Of a stretch of DNA of 64,000 nt, positions 52,957 to 61,800 are shown piece by piece. Positions within the stretch are counted from its first letter, which is position 1. Each line of letters begins with the position of its first letter. The notes under the pieces were generated by a model. It was not told the origin of the DNA. It worked only from the letters and a program-made list of their open reading frames with translations, and did not search any database. A program made the translations under genes and the position numbers. This DNA is from G963676655 sp963676655 (GTDB lineage: Bacteria; Verrucomicrobiota; Lentisphaeria; Victivallales; Victivallaceae), in the NCBI GenBank assembly GCA_963676655.2, contig CAXXKX010000004.1, positions 434,001 to 498,000 of the forward strand, given 5' to 3'.

Positions 52957-53775
52957 ATGCATAAACTAATATTCAATTTTTTTGTCATGTTCGGTTTTGT
53001 AGTTTCAGCTCAGGCGGTCAAATTAAAGTTATGTAAGATTACCAATGAAAGAGTGCCATTTGCGGCTTTTGATCATAGATGCAAACCTTACTGGATTCAA
53101 AAAGGTTCAACGAGATTTGCATGTTGTTTTAGTGATTTTGACAGAAAAAATGTACCGGTTTATTATGATTGTGATATAAAGGTCAATGGCGACTCTTCTC
53201 TTCTTTTTCAATACAAGAACAGTCAGACGTTGTTGAACCGGTATTCGGTGTTGAGAGACGAAAAAAATACGATTCGTCAAAGGCTGTGGTTATCAGTTTA
53301 TGGGACTCCTGGAATACATTACGGGACTAAAATTGTCAGCTTGCGTGGAACTATCAAGTTGTATAGTGGGGAATTAAAAATATTTCGAGTTAAATTCAAG
53401 GATCTAAAAGGGCGGTTGAGTGATTTTAATAAAGCGGGCATAAACATTCTTTGGAACGAAAAAGAAAATGTACCGCGTTTTACTCTGAAAGTGGACATGG
53501 GAAAAATCAAACATTATTATGTCGGAATTTATGACCCGGCAAAGCAAGATATCGCCAACCGTGAATTATATTGGGACAAAATAAATAAAATTTTCAGAAT
53601 ACCTAAGAAAATAATCAACAATGATGATGCATACTTCAATTTATTCTTTGTTGAAAAAGTAAAAACTGAGGATGTAAAAGTAAATTTCAATGTGCCGTTA
53701 AAATGGAAAACCATAGCTTTTCCGGAGAAAAAGATGAAACTTGTCCCGGTGAAAATTGAGGATAAAACACCATGA
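52957..53775 (+). CDS. array protein B3, secreted, unknown family
   Basis: This 272-residue third B copy has a signal peptide (HKLIFNFFVMFGFVVSAQA) and mature start VKLKLCKI. It shares VPFAAF, FSDF, YSGELKIFRVKFKDLKGRL, VDMGKIKHYYVGIYD and VNFNVPLKWKTIAFP with B2. I chose the ATG at 52957; a TTG at 52951 is possible but leaves less room for a ribosome site. The array ends here: a few bases of spacer-like sequence follow and then unrelated A+T-rich DNA with inverted repeats. Confidence 0.72.
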   Translation: MHKLIFNFFVMFGFVVSAQAVKLKLCKITNERVPFAAFDHRCKPYWIQKGSTRFACCFSDFDRKNVPVYYDCDIKVNGDSSLLFQYKNSQTLLNRYSVLRDEKNTIRQRLWLSVYGTPGIHYGTKIVSLRGTIKLYSGELKIFRVKFKDLKGRLSDFNKAGINILWNEKENVPRFTLKVDMGKIKHYYVGIYDPAKQDIANRELYWDKINKIFRIPKKIINNDDAYFNLFFVEKVKTEDVKVNFNVPLKWKTIAFPEKKMKLVPVKIEDKTP

Positions 53776-53857
53776 TTTTGTAAACTTGATATCTCTTTAT
53801 CGGCATTCACAATACCATTTTTTCTCCTTGCTCGTTTATTATTGCAATGTTTATCCA

Positions 53858-54057
53858 GGGAGCGCTGGTCCCCAGACCGGCATACACAATATTACTTCTT
53901 TTTCATTGCCCATGAACAATACTTAAAAGCTTATTTTCAGGTTGGTATTTAAGAACATAAGAATATTTTTTTGAATACGGAGAATGTGTGAATAATATTA
54001 TCGAAGAAATGAAGAATATTAACTTAAACGAATGCCGGTCTGGTGACCAGCGCTCCC
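53858..54057. repeat. long inverted repeat (26-base arms) in the pre-araB gap
   Basis: The left arm (53858-53883, starting GGGAGCGCTGGT and ending CAGACCGGCAT) and right arm (54032-54057, starting ATGCCGGTCTGG and ending CAGCGCTCCC) are reverse complements with one mismatch in 26. They enclose 148 A+T-rich bases without a gene. The arms are much richer in G+C than their surroundings. The layout suits an invertible segment, a recombinase or regulator target, or a small transposable remnant. Confidence 0.8.
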
Positions 54058-54124
54058 GGCATACACAATCCTATCTTTTTTCTTTGATCTTTAACAATAT
54101 TTAATATTTAAAAAGCTTATTTTC
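53877..54124. repeat. direct repeats overlapping the inverted repeat
   Basis: CCGGCATACACAAT recurs at 53877-53890 and 54056-54069, and AAAAGCTTATTTTC at 53925-53938 and 54111-54124. The two units thus look like diverged copies of one roughly 180-base element in which the G+C-rich end was inverted in one copy. The rest of 53776-54225 carries no gene. Confidence 0.7.
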
Positions 54125-54225
54125 TTGTTTGTTTTACTTGAAAAAACACCGGTTTGCATGAATATTTATGTTTTACTTAATGAATAGGTATTTTTTGATA
54201 AGACGCAATAAAAAGGAGAATCGGT

Positions 54226-55893
54226 ATGGCTAAATTTTCAATCGGCCTGGACTTCGGCAGCAACTCGGTCAGAGCTTTGATCATTTCCCTGGTAAACGGT
54301 GAAGAATTCGGCAGCGGAACCTGCACTTATCCAGGCGGCACCAGCGGGGTTTACACGGACAAGGCGAATCATCATCTGGCAAGACAACATCCGCTGGCTT
54401 ATGTCGAGGCGATGGAAACGGCGATCAATACCGCGGTTAAAGAAGCTTCCGCCCGCAGCGATTTTGATATCGGCGCGGTTGTCGGAATCGGGGTGGATAC
54501 CACCGGTTCGACGCCTTTGCCGGTGACGAAAGAATGCGTTCCGCTGGTTGCTTTGGATGAATTTAAAGACAATTTAAACGCTTTTGCCTGGATGTGGAAG
54601 GACCATACTTCCATGGAAGAGGCTGAAAAAGTTACAGAGATCGCTGCGGTTAATCGTCCGCTGTACCTGAAACGCTGTGGCGGAACCTACTCCTCGGAAT
54701 GGTTCTGGTCAAAGGTCTGGCATTGTTTGAATATCGATCCGAAAGTTTTTGATTCAGCTTATACCTGGCTTGAATTTTGTGATTATATTCCGGCGGTTCT
54801 GGCCGGCATCAATGATGTCGAGCAGGTCAAAGCCGGAGTTTGCGCCGCCGGACACAAGGCGATGTACAGTGAAGAATGGGGCGGTCTGCCCGATGCCGAA
54901 TTCCTGGCGATGCTTGACCCTAAACTGGCGGAACTGCGCGGCCGCATGTACGACAAGGCTTATACCGCCGATGTCGTGGCCGGAAATCTTTCCGTCGAAT
55001 GGGCCGAAAAGACCGGTTTTCCTGAAGGCATTCCAATTTCGGTCGGCGCTTTTGACGCGCACCTCGGCGCGGTCGGGGCCGGAGTCGGCGGCAGCCGTCT
55101 GGTCAAAATTATCGGGACTTCCACCTGTGACCTGATGGTAGCGCCGAACGATACTCCCGTACCGGAAATTACCGGAATTTGCGGCGTGGTTGACGGCTCG
55201 GTCATTCCCGGATATTACGGAATCGAAGCCGGACAATCGGCGGTCGGCGATATCTTTAACTGGTTTGTCTCAAAAGTCTGCGAGAGCGACCACAAAGTAT
55301 TCGGTCCCCTGACTGAAGAAGCTTCCGCCATGAAACCCGGAGAAAGCGGCTTGCTCGCATTGGACTGGAACAACGGCAACCGCTGTGTTCTGGTTGATCC
55401 GAAACTGACCGGGTTGATGCTGGGAATGACCCTGCACACATCGCGGGCGGAAATGTATCGCGCATTGATCGAAGCGACTGCTTTCGGGGCTCGCAAGATT
55501 CTTGACCGGCTGGCTGAAACCGGGGTTACGATCAGCGAAGTCATCAATTGTGGCGGTATCGCCGAAAAAGATCCGATGTTCATGCAGATTTATGCCGACG
55601 TCCTGAATTGCCGTATGGTGATTTCCGGTTCGGCTCAGACTTGTGCGCTTGGTTCGGCGATCTTCGGTGCGATTGTCGCCGGGGAATATGATTCGGTTGC
55701 CGCCGCGCAGGAAAATATTGTTACATTCAAGGACCGGGTATTTGATCCGATCCCGGAAAATGTCGCGGCTTATCGGGAACTGTATGATCTTTATTGTGAA
55801 CTGCACGACAGTTTCGGTATCAAAGGCGAGTCCTTTGACCACAGCGCGGTTATGAAAAAGCTTTTGGAAATCAGCAGTAACGCAAAAAAATAA
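54226..55893 (+). CDS. araB: L-ribulokinase
   Basis: This 555-residue FGGY-family sugar kinase has IGLDFGSNSVRALI as its phosphate-1 loop, GIGVDTTGSTPLPV and CGGTYSSEWFWSKVWH, which are typical of ribulokinase, and GAFDAHLGAVGAGV. GTSTCDLM and INCGGIAEKDPMFMQIYADVLN belong to the ATP site. It phosphorylates L-ribulose to L-ribulose-5-phosphate in the cytosol. AAGGAG lies 7 bases before the ATG. It is the first gene of a three-gene ara operon and follows a 450-base non-coding region rich in repeats, probably the control region. Confidence 0.95.
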   Translation: MAKFSIGLDFGSNSVRALIISLVNGEEFGSGTCTYPGGTSGVYTDKANHHLARQHPLAYVEAMETAINTAVKEASARSDFDIGAVVGIGVDTTGSTPLPVTKECVPLVALDEFKDNLNAFAWMWKDHTSMEEAEKVTEIAAVNRPLYLKRCGGTYSSEWFWSKVWHCLNIDPKVFDSAYTWLEFCDYIPAVLAGINDVEQVKAGVCAAGHKAMYSEEWGGLPDAEFLAMLDPKLAELRGRMYDKAYTADVVAGNLSVEWAEKTGFPEGIPISVGAFDAHLGAVGAGVGGSRLVKIIGTSTCDLMVAPNDTPVPEITGICGVVDGSVIPGYYGIEAGQSAVGDIFNWFVSKVCESDHKVFGPLTEEASAMKPGESGLLALDWNNGNRCVLVDPKLTGLMLGMTLHTSRAEMYRALIEATAFGARKILDRLAETGVTISEVINCGGIAEKDPMFMQIYADVLNCRMVISGSAQTCALGSAIFGAIVAGEYDSVAAAQENIVTFKDRVFDPIPENVAAYRELYDLYCELHDSFGIKGESFDHSAVMKKLLEISSNAKK

Positions 55894-55960
55894 CAAATTC
55901 AGTTGTAAGCAAATATAATTTTGATATTCAATTATCGACAGCAAAAAAGGAGAAGGTGAA

Positions 55961-57448
55961 ATGTTTAACGTACCTGATGTAAAACTTGGCATAGTGGCGG
56001 TCAGCCGCGATTGTTTCCCGGTGGAATTGTCCCGCACCCGGATGAATAAACTGGCGGACGCGGTTGAAGCGGCCGGATTGAGTGTTATTCGCGGTGAAAC
56101 CGTGATCGAATCGGAAGCGGACGCGGTCAAAGCCGGTCAGGAAATGTGGGAAAAAGGCGCTAATGCCGCGATTGTTTTTCTGGGCAACTTCGGCCCGGAA
56201 GGTCCGACTACCATTTTTATCCAGCGTTTTCACGGTCCGGTCATGTGCTGTGCCGCCGCGGAGGAAGACGGTCAGAATCTGGTCGACGGTCGCGGCGACG
56301 CTTTCTGCGGGATGCTCAATCTGTCGTACAACCTGAAATTGCGTGGCCTGAGCGCCCATATTCCGGAACAGCCGGTCGGGTTGCCGGAAGATTTGGCGGA
56401 GAAGGTTGTCCATTTTAATAAAGTGGCCAAAGTCTGGCTGGGTGTGAAAAATCTGAAAGTTATTTCCTACGGGCCGCGACCGCAGGATTTTTATGCCTGT
56501 AACGCGCCGATCAAGCCGCTTTACGACCTTGGAGTCGAAGTAATGGAAAACAGCGAACTTGATCTGCTTGACGCGATGAAGGCCGCTGAAGGTAATCCCG
56601 ACGTCGACGCGATTGCCGCCGATATGGCGAAAGAGCTGTGTACCGGTAATCAGTATCCGGAAATGCTGCGCAAACTGGCCTGTTTTGAAAGCGCGTTGCT
56701 GAAATCGGTGGAAGACAATGCCGGTTCCCGCAAATACGTGGTGATGGCGAATAAATGCTGGCCCGCGTTTCAATGCGATTTCGGGTTCTGCCCCTGTTTT
56801 ATCAATGCCCGCTTGAGTACCAAAGGCATGCCGGTGGCTTGCGAAGTGGATATGTACGGCGCGGTTTCCGAGTATATGTGCCAGTTGGCAACCGATATGC
56901 CGGCGACTATTCTTGACATCAATAATACCGTGCCGCCGAATATGATCACCAGCGACAATCTGGAAGGCTTCGATCCGTCCGACCTGTTTATGGGCTTCCA
57001 CTGCGGCAACACCCCGAGCTGTCATTTGCGTGACGGCTTCGCGATGAAATACCAGTTGATCATGCACCGCCTGCTTGAAGGCGATGTTGCTCCGAACGTC
57101 TCTCGCGGGACGCTTGAAGGCTATCTGAAACCGGGTAATGTGACCGTATTCCGTCTGCAATCGACCTCCGACTGCCAGTTGCGCGGGTATGTTGCCGATG
57201 GCAAAGTGCTGGAAATGGAGCCGAATACGTTCGGATCTACCGGCGTGATCGGTGTTAAGGGATTGCAGCGGTTCTATCGTCATGTCCTGATCGGGCAGAA
57301 CTTCCCGCATCACGCGGCGGTCGCGTTCAACAATTGCGGCGGAGTACTCTTTGACGCATATAAACTGTTGACCGGCAATACCCCGGCGTTCCCGCTGCCC
57401 CCGACCATGCTTTATCCTGAAGAAAACCCGTTTACCAGCAACCGCTGA
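55961..57448 (+). CDS. L-fucose/L-arabinose isomerase family protein (probable L-arabinose isomerase)
   Basis: This 495-residue protein belongs to the L-fucose/arabinose isomerase fold, not to the classical AraA branch I would expect: it has LGIVAVSRDCFPVELSRTRM, an HCGNTPSCHLRD metal-site-like segment and FPHHAAVAFNNCGG with paired histidines. Placed between araB and araD, it most likely converts L-arabinose to L-ribulose with a divalent metal, but an alternative aldose substrate cannot be excluded. AAGGAG lies 8 bases before the ATG and the gene begins 67 bases after araB. The araD gene starts 6 bases after its stop. Confidence 0.85.
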   Translation: MFNVPDVKLGIVAVSRDCFPVELSRTRMNKLADAVEAAGLSVIRGETVIESEADAVKAGQEMWEKGANAAIVFLGNFGPEGPTTIFIQRFHGPVMCCAAAEEDGQNLVDGRGDAFCGMLNLSYNLKLRGLSAHIPEQPVGLPEDLAEKVVHFNKVAKVWLGVKNLKVISYGPRPQDFYACNAPIKPLYDLGVEVMENSELDLLDAMKAAEGNPDVDAIAADMAKELCTGNQYPEMLRKLACFESALLKSVEDNAGSRKYVVMANKCWPAFQCDFGFCPCFINARLSTKGMPVACEVDMYGAVSEYMCQLATDMPATILDINNTVPPNMITSDNLEGFDPSDLFMGFHCGNTPSCHLRDGFAMKYQLIMHRLLEGDVAPNVSRGTLEGYLKPGNVTVFRLQSTSDCQLRGYVADGKVLEMEPNTFGSTGVIGVKGLQRFYRHVLIGQNFPHHAAVAFNNCGGVLFDAYKLLTGNTPAFPLPPTMLYPEENPFTSNR

Positions 57449-57454
57449 GGCAAT

Positions 57455-58159
57455 ATGGAAAAATTTGACAAACTGCGCGAAGAAGTATACCGGGCCAATC
57501 TGGAACTGGTCGAACGCAAACTGATCACTTACACCTGGGGCAATGTTTCCCAGATTGATCGTGAGACCGGGATTGTGGCGATCAAACCCAGCGGGGTGGA
57601 TTATGAAACCATGACGCCGGATGATATTGTTCTGCTGAACATGAATTGCGGTTCGAAAGTTTATGAAGAGTCATTGAATCCGTCTTCCGACGCAGCGACT
57701 CATCTGGCGATTTACCGGGCTTTCCCGGAGATCGGCGGCATTACCCACACCCACAGCCAGTGCGCGACTTCGTTTGCCCAGGCGATGCGTCCGGTCACCT
57801 GTTTCGGGACTACTCATGCCGATTATTTCTTCGGAGATGTCCCGGTTACCCGGAAGCTGTCTTTGCAGGAGATCAAGGATGATTATGAATTGAATACCGG
57901 CAAGGTGATTGTCGAGGCGATTAAGCAGTTTGGCGACGATGCCTTGAGTATGCCGGCGGTGCTGGTGGCTCAGCATGGGCCGTTCACCTGGGGCGCGAAC
58001 GCCGCGAAATCGGTTGAAGCGTCGGTTGTCCTTGAGGTTGTCGCCGAGATGGCGTTGCGGACAATCGCCCTGAACCCCTCTAAAAAAGCGATAGAAAAGG
58101 AGTTATTGGACAAACATTATCTCCGTAAGCACGGCGACGACGCCTATTACGGACAATAA
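57455..58159 (+). CDS. araD: L-ribulose-5-phosphate 4-epimerase
   Basis: This 234-residue class II aldolase-family protein shows the AraD pattern: TWGNVSQIDRETGIVAIKPSGVDYE, then GGITHTHSQCATSFAQA with zinc-binding histidines, and HADYFFGDVP, a further catalytic-site segment. A later AQHGPFTWG adds the third zinc histidine. It converts L-ribulose-5-phosphate to D-xylulose-5-phosphate, feeding the pentose phosphate pathway. It closes the ara operon, 6 bases after the isomerase gene. A repeat-rich gap without terminator hairpin and T-run follows. Confidence 0.95.
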   Translation: MEKFDKLREEVYRANLELVERKLITYTWGNVSQIDRETGIVAIKPSGVDYETMTPDDIVLLNMNCGSKVYEESLNPSSDAATHLAIYRAFPEIGGITHTHSQCATSFAQAMRPVTCFGTTHADYFFGDVPVTRKLSLQEIKDDYELNTGKVIVEAIKQFGDDALSMPAVLVAQHGPFTWGANAAKSVEASVVLEVVAEMALRTIALNPSKKAIEKELLDKHYLRKHGDDAYYGQ

Positions 58160-58162
58160 ATA

Positions 58163-58312
58163 TAACCACGAAAAAGCACCTGTTAGCAGCGATGGGGCAT
58201 TGATTCCATAGGACTTATAGGACTTATAGGACCCATGGGACATGTAGAGGCTTCTTAGTGTTGATGTTTTTGTATAAGACTTTTTCGTGTTTTTTCGTGC
58301 TTTTCGTGGTTA
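58163..58312. repeat. MITE-like inverted repeat
   Basis: TAACCACGAAAAAGCAC (58163-58179) is mirrored by GTGCTTTTCGTGGTTA (58297-58312), differing by one base in the A/T run. The inside carries three TTTTCGTG-like units and a 9-base tandem repeat but no open frame. Similar CCACGAAAAGCACGAAAA repeats are scattered through many bacterial genomes, so this is probably a small non-autonomous repeat. Confidence 0.7.
58211..58246 (+). repeat. 9-base tandem repeat (GGACTTATA, four units)
   Basis: Two exact units GGACTTATA (58211-58228) are followed by two variants, GGACCCATG and GGACATGTA. It lies inside the inverted repeat at 58163-58312 and between genes. Confidence 0.85.
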
Positions 58313-58347
58313 AAATAACGTATTAAGATAAATGAAAGGATTGAATT

Positions 58348-58788
58348 ATGGATGTTAATGAAACGAAGAAGATTATTGCGGAGAAATTGAACGAGGGCAT
58401 TGGCCTGTCTGAAATCCAGAAGATTCTGGCGGATGAACACGGCGTCAAAATGACGTTCCTGGAACTGCGGTTGCTGGCTTCTGAACTGGAAAATGTTCAG
58501 TGGGAAAAACCGGAGGAGCCGAAAGACGAAGAAGATGAAACGGATGAAGATGAAGTTGTTGAGCCGGAAGTACAGACCGGTACGGTAGTCGAGATCAGCC
58601 GTCTGGCTCGTCCCGGCGCGATGATGCACGGTTCGGTGAAATTCGGTTCCGGTCCGACCGCCGAGTGGATTCTTGACAGTCGCGGCCAGCTTGGGCTAGA
58701 CAAACTGACCGGCGGTGAACCGACTGAAGAAGATATCCAGGAATTCCAGCAGGAACTCCAGAAAGCGGTATCCGGCGGAAGACGCTAA
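58348..58788 (+). CDS. small acidic hypothetical protein, 146 aa
   Basis: I do not recognise this protein. It has an N-terminal helical region (about 1-48; VNETKKIIAEKLNEGIGLSEIQKILADEHG, helix-turn-helix-like in rhythm), a strongly acidic linker (EEPKDEEDETDEDEVVEPE, about 54-74) and a C-terminal region (about 75-146) with LARPGAMMHGSVKFGSGPTAEWILD and a final helix. It is likely cytosolic. AAGGA lies 10 bases before the ATG. The AsmA-like gene follows within 30 bases, so they may share a transcript. Confidence 0.72.
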   Translation: MDVNETKKIIAEKLNEGIGLSEIQKILADEHGVKMTFLELRLLASELENVQWEKPEEPKDEEDETDEDEVVEPEVQTGTVVEISRLARPGAMMHGSVKFGSGPTAEWILDSRGQLGLDKLTGGEPTEEDIQEFQQELQKAVSGGRR

Positions 58789-58815
58789 TCAGAATTAATG
58801 CTCGGAGGGAACAGT

Positions 58816-61800
58816 ATGTCCGGGAGTGAAAAAGAAATTACTGAACAGAAGGCGGTTCCGAAGAAGAAACGGCGCTGGTTAAAGCGGCTACTCTATTTGG
58901 TGATACTTCTGCTTGTGCTGGTTATAGTTCTGTATGGAACAATAACTTCGTCGTGGGGTATCCGTGAGCTGATACTGCCAAGGATCGCGGCAAGCGCAGG
59001 TATGAAAATCCAGGCGGATGAGGTCGATGCTTCTTTATTTAAATCGCGGATTGCGCTAACCGGGCTAAAGGCTGAACGGTCTGGACAATTTCAATTCAGC
59101 GGCAAAAAAATTTCCTGTAATTTTGATCTTGGCGCGATTATGGACGGCAATATCAAACTCAGCAACATCAGAGTTGACGGGGTCAAAGGAAATCTGCAAA
59201 TTACAGAAAAATCCAAGCCGGCAAAGCCTGAATCATCACCCTCTCCACCGTCAACGCCCCCCACCGTCCCACCTTCCACGCCAAAGAAGCCTCAGGTTGG
59301 AACAAAAAGTTCTCCGGTTACTTTTGACTTGCGGGATGTCAAACTTTCAGATGTTGATTTTGAACTTAAAATGACTGGTCCCAGTGGCGAAAGAACGTTT
59401 TCTCTTAATCAGGTGAATGTCGCAGCTGAACGTTTTACCAACGGTCAGGATGCGAAAATAGTTTTGACGTCGCTGGCTGATATAACTTCCGGCGATGAAC
59501 TTAGGCTGAAAGGCGCGCTGGATATTGACGCCGTGGTGAATTTGGGGTCTGACTGGAAGCTGAATAAACTTATTTTGAACAAAACCGGGATAATTGGCGT
59601 GTCCGGAAAAGTCGGGGATACCATAATCACGAAGCGTTCATTGAACCTTGCGGCCGATATTGCGATGAGCGAAACCGGCCTGAAAATCTCGAAATTCAAT
59701 TTTTCCGAAGTTAACGGCCGGGGACTAAGCGGAATCGATTTAACTGCCGACATCAATTTCAAGCCTTGGAAAATTAATGCAGAAATCAGCAAGGGATATT
59801 TGTCAAACGACCTTATCAGTTCGGTCGCCATGATCGCGGCGGGAGTTTCGCCGGGGAACAACCAGATTGATTTCGGGGGAAAAATCACTACGGTTAATGA
59901 TAATATCAAAGCCGCGTTGAAATTGAAGATAACCCGTTCCGGCAATATTGTCTTTAATAAACATACCTATCCGCTCATGCCGGCAGTTGTTAATGCCGAT
60001 ACCGAATTGCTCTGCAACTTAAAGCAGGAACGTGTAAAAGTCGGCTCTTTTAATGTAAATGTTGTTTCCAGAGGCCAAAAACGATTGGACCTGAAACTGC
60101 TTGAGGCTTATACTCTGAACCGTAATGCGGAAAAGCCGGGAACGTTGAACCTGTTCATGGAAGCGCGGGATATTGATCTGAAATTCATCAATATGTTTGC
60201 ATCCGGTCTTGATCTCGGCGGTTCTTTCAGTGCGAAACTTTACATTGACCTTGCCAGGCTTTACAAAGACATTGCGGTGCGTGGAGCATGGGCTGTCAAA
60301 GGTTTCAGCCTGAAAGTTCCGACATGGCTGATACCCCAAATCTCGGTTGCCAACAAACTGGACTGTTCTATAACCGGTTTTAAGGAATTCAATATTACCG
60401 AAAATACATTAAAATTTTATGATGGTGAAAAATATCAGGGCGAGGCTACTCTGACCGGGAAATACAGTTTGAAATCAAAAGCTGGACAGGTCAAATTCAG
60501 AACCGCAAAATTGAATTCAAGCTTTATCCGTAAGTTTATCTTTACCCCGGATAACCCGGTAAATGGTTATATAACTTCTTTGGAGCCGTTGACGGTCAAT
60601 GCGGCAACGGATCTGCGGCTTTCCGCCCATCGTATTGTCTACAAGGATACCAGCTTGGATTTCAAGCAGAATGACCGGGATTTTGTTATTGCCAAAGTGC
60701 CTGATTTTAAAATGCTGCTGCAGAAACCGCTGGCGGAGATCGAGAATACGCAATGTTCACTGAAAATAAACCGTCTGGATCTGACCTGGCTTAACCGCTT
60801 TCTGCCGCGGGATAAATGCAGCTTTCAACAGGGACAAGCCAGTTTTGACGGAACTGCGACCTTCGGCAGCAGCATTACCGATATTAAGTTTGCGATCAAG
60901 TCTGATGCGGATAAGATTTATTTCAAAGCTCCGAACGGCCGCTTCAATGATTTGAATTACAAGCTTGAAACCCAGGGAAGGTGGTCGCAAAGATACGGAT
61001 TGCAGCAGACTTCTTTTGATATTTCCCTTGGACAGGAGGCACAGCAAATTGCCAGATTTAAAGGGGACGGTTCGTGCGTCTTTCCCGCCGGGCCGTTATC
61101 ATTCGAACTGAGTTGTAACGGCCTCAACCAGAGTGCGGTTAATCTCTTCAAACCGAATGCGCTGAACCGGTTGAACACTGACTTGAAACTGAATTGTCTG
61201 GCATCGGCCGGATTTAAGAAATTCAGCTACTCCGGGCATGTTGCGCTGCATAATTTGCGGACAAAACCCGAAACTGCACCGATCAGCGGTAAGCTTGATC
61301 TGGGCGGTGACGGCGGGCTTGATTTTGTGACCGGAACCGCTGATTTGGCGTTAAATTCCATTTCGACCAAAAGGCAACTGGCAAATTTGAATATGAAATA
61401 TAAATGGCCTCTGGTTAATTCAAAAAAGACCGGGTTTATTAATGTGGATTCCTCGCTGATCGATATGTCGGGATTGCGCAATGTGTTTGCGGCTGATCGC
61501 AAAGCTAAGAAGGTCGATCAAAAAAGATCCGCCTACAAAAAGCCGCAATCGAAAAAACCGGTAGAAGTCAAATTCGATTTTGGTGAGAGAGGCATCAAAA
61601 GCCAGCTGAATTTGAAGAAAATCCTGCTGGCCGGAAACAACAAGTGCTCTGTGTCCGGAAACCTTTTTCTCAGGAAAAAAACTTTTATCGCCGACCCGCT
61701 GAAACTGGTGGTAAATGACGCTCCGCTCAACGCAAAAATTACTATGGTCAGTAAACCTGCCGGGGTGGCGTATAAAATTAAAGCCGATTCCAAAGGCTTT

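Noticed and set aside
47895..53775. The A-B array as a polymorphic toxin/immunity or phage-defence system.
   Set aside because: No nuclease, pore-forming, deaminase, protease or nucleotide-binding motif is visible and both partners appear exported. The idea is not excluded, but nothing in the sequence supports it.
53858..54124. Repeats between the array and araB as a CRISPR array.
   Set aside because: There are only two units, the main arms are inverted, the intervals are too long and no cas gene is near.
55928..57313. Long minus-strand open frame (461 codons) opposite the isomerase, and a similar one (337 codons) opposite rnr at 46023-47036.
   Set aside because: They mirror clearly coding plus-strand genes of known families; their His/Arg/Gln-rich composition is typical of antisense shadow frames.
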